From positions 461,542-525,541 of the forward strand of contig JAESIW010000137.1 in NCBI GenBank assembly GCA_016802295.1: DNA of 64,000 bases. Direction: 5' to 3'. The notes under the pieces are model-generated. The model worked only from the letters and a program-made list of their open reading frames with translations, did not search any database and was not told the DNA's origin. Below are positions 29,867 to 41,324 of the stretch, piece after piece. This DNA is from Brachionus rotundiformis (taxonomy: Eukaryota; Rotifera; Eurotatoria; Ploima; Brachionidae). Position numbers and translations under genes: made by a program. Numbering within the stretch: the stretch's first letter is position 1; every line of letters begins with the position of its first letter.

Positions 29867-32800
29867 ATGTTTATTCCAATACTATTAGTGTTAATTACAG
29901 TCGGATTTTTTCTTTCGGTGCCTTTCAACATATTAATTATTAATTACGTATCCTCATTTTTATTTTTTATTTACAAAAATAAGAATAAAGATAAAGTTTG
30001 TTTAAATTAATAAAAAATATTTTTTAAAATTTTAATTATTTATCAATTTGTAGCTTTTAAGTTCAAGTTTAAGAGATTTTTGGAGCGTACCATGCACCTA
30101 TACAGCAAGATTTTGGTATTTTTTCGGCAAAGTTTACCATGGTAACCATAAGGTTTTTACAATATGAAATTATTTTATCTCTAATTAAGGCTATGAGATG
30201 AATGGACTGGAAAACATTCCCGTAAATGGTCCCGCAATTTTAGTTCTGTACCATCCACCAAGTCCCATTGACGCCACTTTTATACTTTCTACTCTATTTT
30301 TGGAAGCGAAAAGAAAGCCTATTGCCATTATTGATAGAATGATGTTTAAATTTCCAGGTAAATTTTCTAATACATAATAAGATAATTTTTAATTAATAAT
30401 CTATAAGTATTATTTTTTTATTCAATTATAATAAAATATATAGGATCTTTAATTAAAAATTTTTCAATGAGTGACTATTTTGATTTGCTTGCTGAGTTAA
30501 GGATTAAAATTTTGATGCGCAACCAGGACCTAAAACATCTCTTCGGAGCTTTAACATTCAAGATGGTATTTGATGCATGCTCTAAAGCCCTGTTTGTTTT
30601 GTTAATTAGCTAAATTAAACTAAAAAATACCATTTATGAAAGATCTATCAACTAAAATAGAATTTGTCAGGTCTGGCAGTTGTGGTTATGGCACGAAAAG
30701 CTGTAAGAACATGTATTTCACCTGCAATTCCAATATTTATAATATAGGCAACCTAATTAATAAATATGCATTATTTTGAATTTATTCGAATATATTATGT
30801 TCAAAAATTGTTCTTTTAAGGTTACCAAACTTTTCTCGAGGGTGTTGAACATACTTCAGGAACAGTAGAGGGATGTGTATCAATGCTGGAGAAAGGAGAA
30901 TTATTGTTGATATATCCGGGTGGAGTGAAAGAAGGTCTGACTTCGAATGGCTACAGACTTTTGTGGAAAGTAAATGCAGGCTTTGCCAAAGTTGCCCAAA
31001 AAGCAAAAGTGGTAATTATTTATTACAAAAGCTAAGTGCATAAAGTTATTATTATTTTTATTTAGCCTGTGATTCCTTTATTTACCAAAAATACACGACA
31101 AGTGTCTGTTGAAATTTCCCTGATTGGTATTTATTTTATTTATGATTTAATTTTATTCTAAATAAAAAATAAAGGTAAACTTTTACCAATTGGATGGTTT
31201 CCTGTCAAACTAAAGTAAGTTTTGCTATTAATTAGAATATGTTTTTTTTTATTTACATATCCAAAAGTCTAAAATGATTAATATACAATATATAAATCAC
31301 TTTCTAAAATTTGACATACTGGACGAAAAATCATAACTCGTTTGCCATGTAAAAATAAATGTTTACGAGAAAAGATGATACAATAGATTTTTGACCAATT
31401 CTTAACAACCTTGTTATAATAACACCAACTACTAAGATTTTGAATGGTACTCGAAAAATTTTTCAAAACACTATCTAAGTCCTTATCAGAGTAACTAATC
31501 GTAGTGTCATCAGCAAACATTTTTATGTCAAATTTCCTTAAGAGATAAGGAAAATCATTAATAAAAATCAGAAAAAGAAGAGGACCTAGAACGAACCCTG
31601 CGGTACACTTAAACTTAGAACTGTAGGTTTTGATTTTTCGTTTTGAATTTGAACTATTTAAGATCAATTAATAAAATAATTTGATAGAAGACCTAAGGAA
31701 TTATTGTCAAATCCATAGTGAAATAATTTCAAGAGAAGAAGATTTGGAACAATCACGTCAAAGGCTTTTCTAAAGTCAATAAAAAGTGATAAGGTAGCAA
31801 GTTTCTTTTCTTTGGCTAGATTTAAGTCACTTAGATATTCATGAAATGCAGTCTGACATGAATGCCCAGGTCTGAATCCATGCTGTCCATTAAAAAATAT
31901 ATTATTAGATTCAAACTAGCTTGAGATTTGACAAGCCAATAATTTTTCAAACAATTTTGCAACAGAAGAAAGAACTGAAATAGCCTTATAGTTATTAATG
32001 TCTGATTTATTACCTTTATTTTTAAAGAATAGGTAGTGTTTCATATTATTTTATAAAAAAATATTACAAACTTTTAAAAAAGAAATGACGAGCGTTAAAA
32101 TAAAAAGTCGCGTCTTTATTTTAATTGATTAAGGCGATAACATTTCTTTTTGAGATATTTTCCATAAAATCAAACTTTTTATTCGTTTCGAAATTGAATA
32201 TTGAAATGAAAAAAAATAAATATTTTGTTGATAATGTTAAAAAATTTTATGAACAAGAGAAGGAATTAATAGAATTATTAGATAGTTTGAAGCAATCTTT
32301 GATAAGTAATAAAAAAGAATTAATATATTATTTTTGCTAATTGAACGAAACAACTTATTTATCCTAATACTAAAATTATATTTTTCAAATAATTTTAATT
32401 ATTATTAAGTGAAAATTAATCTTCAAGTATTAGATTATTTGTAGATTAAAATATTTAATTTTTGATTAGATTAATTAAAGAATTTATTTGGTGAAAATTA
32501 AATTAGACTTTTTAAATATTTTTGGCATTAATTTTGTTTACCATTCAATTTTTCCATTGTAAAAATTTAATATCAAGTTGGTCTCAACCAAGACATTCTT
32601 AAGTAAACGAAAAATTTCTTTGATAAATGGAATGTTGAATGGACTTGTTATAAATCAAAAATCATAAAATTAGTACTTGCTCTGTTTATACTTGGCAATT
32701 CTTAATTAAATTTGGTTCTTTCCCCATTTTTCCTCATTTAGATAAGCTCTTTCATGATTGTCCTATTTTACCTATTTTAAGAAGTCCATTTAGATCTATG

Positions 32801-33371
32801 TTTGTTCTTGGTACGTGTCCAAGCCATTACAGTTTATTTGTATTGTGTCAGGACCTTCAAGCACCCAATTTTAACACCCAAACATCCTTAAACATTCTCT
32901 CCTATACACCATTTTTGCTTTTATTACGCTATTCTAATCTGTCAGCTAAAGTTTTGTTTCTTTGGTACATGCTGGTCGGTCTCTTTCTGTCTTTTTCTTA
33001 TGATATTTTCTTATTAGAACTTATCATTTTAGAAATAAAATTAACAAAACCTCTATTGAATAATCTTGTATTTTTTTGCTTTTGAAAAAGATAATTATAT
33101 AAAAAAAATGAAAAATAAATTAATAATCTAATTTAATAAATAAATTTTAAAGGACCTATGTTGGAGAGCCGATCGAATATGATGAAAATCGAACTGTTGA
33201 AGAACTTGTCACCATGGTAATTATAATAATCTTAAAAAGCCCAAAAATATCAACTTTTTTGGTCTAAAGGTAAAATCATCCCTGGAAAATATGATTCTCA
33301 TGCATCAGGAATTTCCATCGGGTGTAATCTACAGTCTTTTCGAAAGACTAATTGTGGACAACTCAGTGTAA
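29867..33371 (+). CDS. TMEM68-like acyltransferase, copy 1
   Basis: Eight exons: 29867-29995, 30054-30141, 30190-30357, 30821-31011, 31066-31126, 31175-31214, 33153-33216, 33270-33371. The frame is continuous and gives 280 aa. An N-terminal membrane helix is followed by a short amphipathic part ending KVYHGYEMNG, then ENIPVNGPAILVLYHPPSPI with D, the HxxxxD acyltransferase motif (H-PPSPI-D). Exon 4 holds ELLLIYPGGVKEGL, the second substrate-binding motif of this group, and exons 5-6 PVIPLFTKNTRQ and WFPVKL. TMEM68-type proteins are ER-membrane glycerolipid acyltransferases, so triglyceride or ether-lipid synthesis is the likely role. The sixth intron is 1.9 kb and filled with a LINE fragment and one arm of an inverted repeat; the other introns are short apart from intron 3 (463 nt). 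Whether such an intron is spliced efficiently is unknown. Confidence 0.75.
31278..32045 (-). pseudogene. LINE reverse transcriptase fragment in an acyltransferase intron
   Basis: Read on the minus strand: NYKAISVLSSVAKLFEKLL, GQHGFRPGHSCQTAFHEYLS, TLSLFIDFRKAFDVIVPNLL (motif A), then GFVLGPLLFLIFINDFPYLL (motif B region) and KMFADDTTISYSD (motif C, FADD). Stops and a shift between motifs A and B break it. A close relative lies at 47410-47810. Both lie on the minus strand. Confidence 0.75.
32428..32990 (+). repeat. inverted repeat arm, left copy
   Basis: Nearly identical, in reverse orientation, to 35385-35952. Landmarks are GGTCTCAACCAAGACATTC, TCTTGGTACGTGTCCAAGCC and TTTCTTTGGTACATGCTGGT. 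It lies in the sixth intron of the first acyltransferase gene. A LINE-like motif (WLGHVPRTN) can be read in one strand of the repeat, so it probably derives from an RTE-type 3' end. Confidence 0.75.
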
Positions 33372-33599
33372 AATACTTAGCAAAAATTGTTGTTCAAATT
33401 TTTGTATTTTATTTTATTTTTTTAAATTCTTTTAAATGATAAATAAATAATTTATTGTAAAAAAAGTATATTATAAATAATATGATCAAACCAAAAAATA
33501 GTTATAAAAGATGTAGATATAAAAGAAATTTTATTATGTTTATTAAATTTATTTTTCATAATTATATTTTTAGATTTTAGATTTTGATATCAAATAAAA

Positions 33600-34794
33600 A
33601 TGAGTATAGGTGTTATGGCAATAGGCTGTTTTGTTATGGCACCATTTTTTTTAATTATTAGCCTCATATTATCATCCATTTTTTTCTACACATACAAAAT
33701 TATTAATTTAAACCAAGTTATATTATTAATTTAAAATTAATCAAAAATAAATTTATAAGGTTCAATTTAGTACTCAAAAACCAATCTGAGACAGTTCTGG
33801 AACCCTGCTTGTACTATTTTGGCAAAATTTTGGTCTAAATTTGGAAAAGTTGTGCATGGTATACAAAGATAAATATCAAAAAAGAAATTCAAGATTAATG
33901 TTTTTTGACCAAAGGATATGAAATTGATGGAATTGATAGAATCCCGACCAATGGGCCTGCTATACTGATTCTCTACCATCCACAAGGTCCACTTGATGCT
34001 TTTTTCATCATTTCAACCATTTTTTTGCAATTAAAAAGAAAATTAATTGCCATCGTTGAACGAATGAACTTCAAAATTCCAGGTTCCAATTAATCATCTA
34101 TTATTAAAGAACTTAATTTAACAATTTTATGTGCAGGATTTAAACCATATTTAGAAGCTTTAGAACAAACAGCAGGTACAGTTGAATCATGTGTATCAAT
34201 GCTGGAGAAAGGTGAAATATTGTTGATATATCCGGGTGGCATGAAGGAAGGCCTAACCTCGTCAGGCTATGAGCTTAAATGGAAAAAAAATGCTGGCTTT
34301 GCCAAAGTTGCTCAACAAGCTAAAGTGGTTGGCGAGCTTGTTAATTAAGTCATTAAGTTTTTTCAATTTTTATTTTATTATTAGCCGGTAATTCCAGTAT
34401 TCACAGAAAATACCAGAGAAGTTACCAAATTTTTGCCTCTTGGTTTTGGTATATTTTCAATCTAATTATTTAGCTGAGTTATAATACACAAAAAAGGTAT
34501 CCGCTTTCCAATCTGCTGGTTCCCAGTTAAACTGAAGTAAAGTTTGTAATTTTAATATTTTGAGAAATTATTTTTTTCCAAAGAACTTATGTGGGCAAAC
34601 CAATTGAATATGATGAACAAAGGTCTGTTGAAGAACTAGTCTCAATTGTAAATATCTTTCAATTTTTTGCCAATGCTTTGGAACATTTTTTTAGTATTAT
34701 TGATAAGGTGAAATTGTCTCTAGAAGAGTTGATAAAGAAGCATCAACGGCAACCTCCAAGTATCATCTATGCTCTTCTTCAACGGTTTAAATAA
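33600..34794 (+). CDS. TMEM68-like acyltransferase, copy 2
   Basis: Eight exons: 33600-33716, 33771-33858, 33915-34082, 34137-34327, 34385-34442 (or 34448), 34497-34536, 34584-34647, 34708-34794; 270 aa. Exon lengths of the internal exons (88, 168, 191, 40, 64 nt) equal those of copy 1, showing tandem duplication. Motifs: a leader membrane helix, KVVHGYEIDG, TNGPAILILYHPQGPLDAFF (HxxxxD), ILLIYPGGMKEGL, PVIPVFTENTRE, WFPVKLKTYVGKPIEY. All introns here are short (48-57 nt). The fifth exon has two in-frame donor choices differing by two codons. The predicted place is the ER membrane, with lipid acyl transfer. Copy 2 is compact whereas copy 1 is inflated by repeats. Confidence 0.78.
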
Positions 34795-35029
34795 AATAAG
34801 ATTTAAATAATAATCTCTAATTATATTATACAGTTTATATTCCTTATTAGATTTTAAGCCAGGTTGGTCTTGGTTTAAAAATTCAAAATTTTCTGTCAAT
34901 TTTTTTGTCACTCAAAAATTCAATTTAAAACATGTAAAATTAATTAATGTAAAATTTTTTAACCATGATAAATGAAATTAGATTAATCACTTCAATTTGC
35001 CATAATAAGTTCCTTAGTGATCAGGGCAT
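34795..35029. other. acyltransferase 3' flank
   Basis: AT-rich; no gene seen. Confidence 0.4.
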
Positions 35030-35215
35030 ATTGAAGTTAATGATCAAATTAAAATGATCATGCTCAAAAATTATTATTAAAAAAAGCTTTAAAATTGTTA
35101 TAACAAAAAAATCTAATGCAGAATTATATTTTGAAAGTAAACATACAATGTTAAGCTTTATTTTGTATGTCTGCAAATTTCTGCAAAAATTTTATGCATG
35201 CAGAATTTTATTATT
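35030..35215. repeat. partial copy of the 22.8-kb MITE
   Basis: It begins GGGCATATTGAAGTTAATGA and continues through ATCATGCTCAAAAATTATT into TGCAGAATTaTATTTTGAAAG and TCTGCAAATTTCTGCAAAAA, matching the left arm and interior of the element at 22809-23146. The right arm is lacking. Confidence 0.6.
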
Positions 35216-35384
35216 ATTTTAATTATTTTTATTATTTTTATTAAAAGCAAAAATATACAAGATTATTCAATACAGGTTTTGTTTATTTAATTTCTAAAAT
35301 GATAAGTTTAAATAAAAGAATACAACCAGTTTGTAACAAGTGCCTGAAATGCAACAATGGAAGCACATAAAAACATTAAGAAAG

Positions 35385-35952
35385 AGACAAGCTAAAAGGT
35401 TCCTCCGACCAACATGTACCAAAGAAACAAAACTTTAGCTGACAGATTAGAATAGCGAAATAAAAGCAAAAATGGTGTATGGGAGAGAATGTTTAAGGAT
35501 GTTTGGGTGTTAAAATTGGGTGCTTGAAGGTCCTGACACAATACAAATAAACTGTAATGGCTTGGACACGTACCAAGAACAAACATAGACTTCTTAAACT
35601 TCTTAAAATAGGTAAAATAGGACAATCATGAAAGAGCTTATCTAAATGAGGAAAAATGGGGAAAGAACCTAATTTAATTAAGAATTGCCAAGTATAAACA
35701 GAGCAAGTACTAATTTTATGATTTTTGATTTATAACAAGTCCATTCAACGTTCCATTTATCAAAGAAATTTTTCGTTTACTTAAGAATGTCTTGGTTGAG
35801 ACCAACTTGATATTAAAATTTTTACAATGGAAAAATTGAATGGTAAACAAAAGTAATGCCAAAAATGTTTAAAAAGTCGAATTTAATTTTCACCAACTAA
35901 ATTCTCTAATTAATCTAATCAAAAATTAAATATTTTGATCTATAAATAATTT
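35385..35952 (-). repeat. inverted repeat arm, right copy
   Basis: The reverse-complement partner of 32428-32990. It differs mainly by small indels, such as an extra AGGAACCTTTTAGCTTG near its inner end. The two arms bracket the second acyltransferase gene. Confidence 0.75.
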
Positions 35953-36134
35953 AATAGTTGGAATTAAGACTTTTAAAAAAAAGTTGAATTATATCCAAGT
36001 CAGATACCTTTATTAACATGTTTTAAGAGTTGATACTAGAAACTTTTCTCTATTTAAATAAAAATTATAGAGCATGTTGCAATCTTTTAGAAATTAATTA
36101 TTTATTTATCTAAACTTATTAATTGAATTTTACA

Positions 36135-36640
36135 AAAGTTTAATAACTTCTTAGAAAAGTATGGCCTATATGCATTCCAACATAGAATACTAAATAGAAT
36201 GTTATCTTTTGCTATTAAAACACTATACTTCCATAACTCTCCTGAAAATCTAAGGCCGAATTTAAAGAAAAATGACTCAGAAAATTTGAAATATAATTTA
36301 AGGAACAGTGAGAATCTAATAGAACCAACATCAAAATCAGTAAATGGTGAAAAAAAACTTTTGGATTTTTCTACTCAAAACTTATAAATTGCTTTGTGAT
36401 CAAGAGATCAATGTTAAAGTTTAAAACATTTAAGCATTCAATTTTCAATAATATGAATCTAATTTTCACAGATTTTGAAAAAAAATTCAAAGAATTTAAT
36501 TTACTTTTTTAAATAATTAACTTTTTAAAATTATGTAAACAATTTATTTTAATTTGTAAAATCTGTTTTTTTATTTAAATAAATGGAGTGCTAATCGGTC
36601 TTTATGACATGGGCACTAGCCTGTTGATTAACTTTGAATT
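36135..36640 (+). pseudogene. LINE RT C-terminus plus 3' UTR
   Basis: A frame reads FLRKYGLYAFQHRILNRMLS, FAIKTLYFHNSPENLR, a polar Asn/Lys-rich section and KKLLDFSTQNL and a stop at 36387. It then passes directly into the dispersed LINE tail (TTGCTTTGTGATCAAGAGAT ... TTAAGCATTCAATTTTC) and ends near GGAGTGCTAATCGGTCTTTA and ACTAGCCTGTTGATTAAC. The minus-strand relative at 46815-47400 has the same order, so this defines the 3' end of the family. Confidence 0.65.
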
Positions 36641-36980
36641 TTTTCTCACACCTTTATGATTAATTCTTAAATATCTTCCATCCATTCCATTCCATTATTT
36701 TTTATTCCTTTCTATACATTCACTCCAAGCTTTCTATTCCAACAACTTTGCTAAAAGATTAACTGTATTTAAGACTGAATGGAATTGGAAGCAGCGAATG
36801 GCTGAATGGTTAAGAGCAAAATTTTGTGTTTCGATTGAAATAAATATGTCACTTTAAAAATTTTAAACAAAAAAAATTTAAACTAAATCTTTATTCGATT
36901 AAGATATTAAATATTAAATGCTTAAAATATTAAAATTCAACCCTAAAAATAAGTATCATAAATAGAAATAAATTTTCAAA
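36641..36980. other. intergenic with tRNA-like head
   Basis: At 36791-36840 a stretch starts GCAGCGAATGGCTGAATGGT and TAAGAGC, very like the first 26 bases (acceptor plus A-box) of an animal serine tRNA gene. The anticodon arm and B-box do not follow, so it is not a working tRNA. It may be a tRNA pseudogene or the head of a tRNA-derived SINE. Confidence 0.35.
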
Positions 36981-38438
36981 TTATAAGATTATTTCATTTT
37001 TATAACTGTGATTTAGCTCCTTGTGAGGCAAGATAATTGAGTTTCTGACCAATACTTCGGCTGGTACATTCACATTGGAGCCAATAATAGTGATTGAAGG
37101 ATTTAATTTGCCTTTGGTAAACAAATCTTGGTGCTCTATTTTTGCGTAGGGCTTGTTCGGGTCAGGGTCCGACAAGGTGCCTTCGATTCTCGCCCAAGCG
37201 CCCACAATTGAATTCCATCCAATGATGCTGTGCAGTACACAGCAGTTATTCTGCAGCACACTATTGCCAAGAATAATGGACTCACGAATTCTGACACCTG
37301 GTCCAATTGTGACTCCAAAGCCAATCGACACATTCGGCCCTACAACTGCGGTCGGGTCCACATTGGCAGATGGATGAATGAACACGTCGCCGATTATTGT
37401 TGGCTGACCATCACCGTTTTTTGCCAAACGGTTTAGATTGCATTTTTTGTACAAATTTAGATAAAGTCGATTGGCAAATATGGCTGAACCAGCCGACTTT
37501 ATCGAACTCCAAGCGTTTTCTGTCTTAAATACGTAAAACTTTTTTGTCGAGCTCAAAATTGGAAATATCTTGTTCTCAATCATTATAGAATCCCGAGCAT
37601 AGTTGACATCTGGCGGAAATACACCTCTTAAAAAATAGATAAAATATTTTTTTATCTTTAAATTTATATCTTTTTAAAATTTATCTTTAAAAAAAATAAA
37701 ATTTTATAATTAAAAATTTAAATTTAACTAATTACATATATTTGAAAAATTAATTAAAAAAAAATTTTACGTTGAATAGTCAGATGAGTTGTTTTTTGTA
37801 AGCTCGTCTCTAATGAAGTCAAAAATTTCCAAACTGAGAAGATAAATACCACAATTGATGAGTGAGCTGACATAATTTTCTGGCTTTTCGACATAGTGCA
37901 GTACCTCATGGGTTTGTTTGTCTTCAACGATGCAACCATAGTTGACCGATTGGTTTTCGGTGGCCTCTGTACCAAGAATAGTAAAACTGCAGTTGTTGTT
38001 TGAGTGAAAATTGAGCATGTCATTCAGCGGAAAGTCACCAGCAGTGTCGCCATTTAGAACAAAAATGGCTTTTGGGTTGCCACTTCGAAGCACGTCACGA
38101 AAGTGGTAGATACCTCCGCCAGTTCCCAAACTCTTGTACTCTTGTAAATAGCGGATTGGAATTTTGAATTCAGTTTGTGCATTGACAATAAATCTGTTCA
38201 AGTCCTCATTCGGCTGATAAAAGCCCATTATGTATATTTCTTTGACAGATTCCACCTGAGAATCGAATTTAATTTTTTTTTTATATTTTAATTAAATTAC
38301 TTTGCTCAAAGCATGAATGTGATGGTAAATTATAGGGTAGCCAGCAACTGGAAATAATGGCTTTGGAAGATCGAACGAGAGCGGTCTAAATCGAGTGCCC
38401 TTCTGAGGACCGCCAATTAAAATTACTCCTTTTATCAT
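36981..38438 (-). CDS. GMPPA: GDP-mannose pyrophosphorylase A-like protein
   Basis: Three exons on the minus strand: 38438-38301, 38255-37771, 37626-36981 (introns 45 and 144 nt); 422 aa, matching the ~420 aa usual for animal GMPPA. The N-terminal nucleotidyltransferase domain carries VILIGGPQKGTRFRPLSFDL with PKPLFPVAGYPIIYHHI, then the NGDTAGDFPLND region. Exon 3 begins with a GMPPA-like linker (FKTENAWSSIKSAGSAIFAN), then the left-handed beta-helix with hexapeptide repeats (IHPSANVDPTAVVGPNVSIG, VLHSIIGWNSIVGAWARIEG) and the conserved end LPHKELNHSYKNEIIL. In animals GMPPA pairs with the catalytic GMPPB and senses GDP-mannose to restrain it, setting the supply for glycosylation in the cytosol. 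Start chosen because the motif VILIGGP follows four residues after the Met. Identification is secure; the regulatory role is family knowledge. Confidence 0.93.
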
Positions 38439-39170
38439 ATTCCTCTAAAATTAATTATTTAATTAATAAATCAAGATTGCCAAAAATTGTTATTTTTAAA
38501 TTTAGAGTCATGTCATGCTAAGCGAACCATGTTTTACCATTACCAAGTATTGTGCAAAGATTTGCATGACTAATGAGAAACTCTTTCGTAAAATTATATT
38601 ATTCAAATTGTCTAGAATTTAATTTCATGAATACATTGTTCATATTAATTATTATTTTAAATTAAAAAATGTTCAGCTTTAAATTAATAATTTCTTTATT
38701 TAATTGTTTAATTAATAATCTAAACGATTTTAATAAGCAATTTGAAACATCAGCATATTCAGCATGATTTTAAAGCCTTGTACTTGGTAAAATATGGCAA
38801 CGATTTAGTTTTTTAGCCAAGTAAATTAAGTCCCAAAAAGAGTGATTGAGTTCCAGAAAAACAAAATGTCATTTTAGAGTCTGAATGTTCTTCATATGAA
38901 GATGAGTCTAATCCCGTATAAGTCAATAAACGAAATCCTAAGTTTTGTAATTTTTTTAATAATATAATTGTTTTATTATTAATTATATTTTATTGTTTTT
39001 ACATTAATCAGGTTAATCCTAGAATTGTAAAAATATTATCACCTCAATAATATTTTAATATTCTTATTTTCTTTTTTTTTAGTTAAACTCAATTTTTAAA
39101 GTATCATTACATGCTCTTATATTATCTTATAATAATAATCATTTTTAAGATAAAAAAAAAATATTATTAT
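38439..39170. other. intergenic, diverged repeat pieces
   Basis: No gene. A piece at 38515-38560 containing AACCATGTTTTACCATTACC is echoed (reversed) in the carboxypeptidase intron near 57585-57620, so a dispersed short repeat is present. Confidence 0.35.
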
Positions 39171-39174
39171 TTAA

Positions 39175-40270
39175 TAGAGAAAATAGTATAGGTGGCTCGA
39201 AGATTTTTTGAGTAAGAGAACTCAGCGAGTTGTACTTGGTGATGGAGTTTCTAGGTGGTCAGACGTACTGAGTGGAGTTCCGCCTTCAGGGTCTGTACTC
39301 GGACCCCTACTATTTGTTCAGTATTTAAATGACCTACCTGATGGCGTTTCAAATAAAATGGAATTGTATGCAGATGACTCAAAAATACTTGGCATAGAGT
39401 TTATGAGAGAGCGATGGTACAGAAAGATCTGGATGCAGTATGTCAATCGATAGAGGTTTGGCGTGTGGGATTATGTGCTGAAAAATGTAAAGTAATGTAT
39501 TTCGGCAGACTAAATGGAAGGCATAAATATACACAAAGAAGCAACAGGAATCTAATACTTGCGACCACAGAGTGTGAAAGGGACCTTGGAGTGATTGTTT
39601 CATCAGATTTAAAGTGGACTAGCCAAGTAAAAAGCGCTTGTGCGAAAGCTAGTAGGATCCTTGGAATGCTAAAGCGAACGTTTACAAGTAGAGAGGAAAG
39701 ACTGTGGGTAAGATTGTATATATCCATGGTGAGGCCACACCTAGACTACGCAGTGCAGGTTTGGAAAAAGTGCAAGAGAGGGCAACAAAAATAGCTTTGT
39801 CGGTAAGAAACATGCCGTATGAAATGAGGCTGACAAAACTAGGACTGACAAAGCTGAGTGAAAGAAGGGTGAGAGGGGACTTGATTGAAATGTACAAATT
39901 AGTTAATCAAATAGAAAAAGTAAGCTTGGTAAAAAAATCTAGTGAACAAATCCGAAAACAAGGGACCAGCCGGGGGATTAAGAGGAAATAGCATTAGAGT
40001 TCAGAGAGATAATTTCCCAGCTCAAATTAGAAACGATTTTGCGGCTGCAGTAAGTGCCAGACATGTATTTTTCTCAAATAGAGTAGTTCCGCATCGGAAT
40101 AAGTTGCCAGAAAATGTGGTGAAATCCAAGTCAACTGCCTATTTTAAAATGGTTTTAGATATGTTCAACGGAATCGGCTGCTACAGCTCTACACGGCCAA
40201 TTGGCGGTGATGGGCTTTGACAATCTACATGTTAGGTGTCGCAGCAAGAATTACTACTACTACTACTTAA
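39175..40270 (+). pseudogene. LINE reverse transcriptase, multiply frameshifted, with TAC-rich tail
   Basis: Frames in order: WLEDFLSKRTQRVVLGDGVS, LSGVPPSGSVLGPLLFVQYL (motif B with one inserted residue), MELYADDSKILG (motif C, YADD), then shifted VWRVGLCAEKCKVMYFGRLN, ERDLGVIVSSDLKWTSQVKS, shifted ERATKIALSVRNMPYEMRLT and KLGLTKLSERRVRGDLIEMY, shifted SARHVFFSNRVVPHRNKLPE. The 5' half is absent. After the stop the copy ends in repeated TAC (AATTACTACTACTACTAC), a simple-repeat tail also seen on the element at 59106. Confidence 0.8.
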
Positions 40271-40329
40271 CTTTAATAATTTTAGAATTAAATTTATTTT
40301 AACATTTTTAAATAAAAATTAATCAATAT

Positions 40330-40960
40330 TCTTTTTGACATAACTTGGTTGATTATGTCACGAGGAAAACTAACTCAATCTTGAGGGTGATACAGTGAGA
40401 GTTTACAAATCTTGAAGATCTAGACTTTGCAGGTGATATGTTGAACAAAATTGGATACCCCGATGACAATAGATGGTACAAACATTGAGTGTGTGAGTGA
40501 ATTCACATACTTAGGAAAAACCATTAGTGAATCAATGTGAGCTTTTGCCAGACTCAAACCAGTTTGGAAATCAAAGTGCTATAGAAGAGTGTCTTAGTTA
40601 AAGAGAAAAGGCTGAATACCTTATACAGTGGTAGACTGAGAAGCATTCTCGGGATGCACTGGTCTGAAACAATGTCAAGCAATGAGTTATACAGAAGAAC
40701 AAAGTCAGAGCCATTGAGTCAATGAATCAAGAACTAAAGACTGCGACGGCTTGGACATGTACTTAGAATGAAAAAAATAAGAATACCAAACACAATGGGA
40801 ATGAGATGGAGAGAAGCAAAGGTGAAGACTGGAGTTAATAGATGTATTCATGAAATAAAATTCTTGCCAATTGATTTTAAAAAAAATTGTGAAATAATGA
40901 AAGAATAAGAGATAAAAATTAAATGGACTGAGCAGAAGAGTCCATCAAATTTTAAATAAA
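40330..40960 (+). pseudogene. RTE-type LINE fragment
   Basis: Broken frames read NLEDLDFAGDM, TIDGTNIECVSEFTYLGKTI, RSILGMHWSETMSSNELYRR and LRRLGHVLRMKKIRIPNTMG then MRWREAKVKTGVN. This is the region after the RT core in RTE-like elements (C-terminal RRLxxLGHVLRM). Many stops; inactive. Confidence 0.65.
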
Positions 40961-41324
40961 ATCTATTAAATTTTTTTTTGCAATTAATTAACTTTTTTTT
41001 AATCGTATTTTAATTGCAGCTTTTTTTGTAAAATAAATCAAAGATTAATCAAATCTTTAATTTTTTATATTTTAAATAAACCAAAGATAAAACAAATTTT
41101 TTTATTATTTAATTAATTTAAAAAAAAAAATTCGATTTCCATAAACTCTCTGTAAACACCAGATAACCAAATTTATCTCACATGAACAAAAAATAAACAA
41201 ACAATAAAAGATAAAGATAGATAGAGAAAAAAAAACATAAAAACACTTCTCATTTTGATAATAAACTTAGTCTAAATCGAATAAAACATATCACCGTTAG
41301 ATACTAAAATAATTTTGTTACATA
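40961..41324. other. Sec16 3' flank
   Basis: AT-rich, no gene. For the minus-strand Sec16 gene a possible polyadenylation signal (AATAAA read on the minus strand) occurs within this stretch. Confidence 0.3.

Noticed and set aside
30440..30640. Extra exon in intron 3 of acyltransferase copy 1 (LLAELRIKILMRNQ...)
   Set aside because: The tandem copy joins the same flanking exons directly and in frame with a 54-nt intron, so this segment is most likely intronic.
32125..32340. 71-codon plus-strand frame, Lys/Glu-rich
   Set aside because: It lies inside an intron next to LINE debris, has low-complexity AT-rich codons and no upstream signal.
36791..36865. Functional tRNA-Ser gene
   Set aside because: Only the A-box half is present; the anticodon arm, variable arm and B-box cannot be formed.
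38515..38820. MITE with inverted ends near GMPPA
   Set aside because: The apparent inverted similarity is too weak and interrupted to define arms; only a dispersed short repeat is supported.
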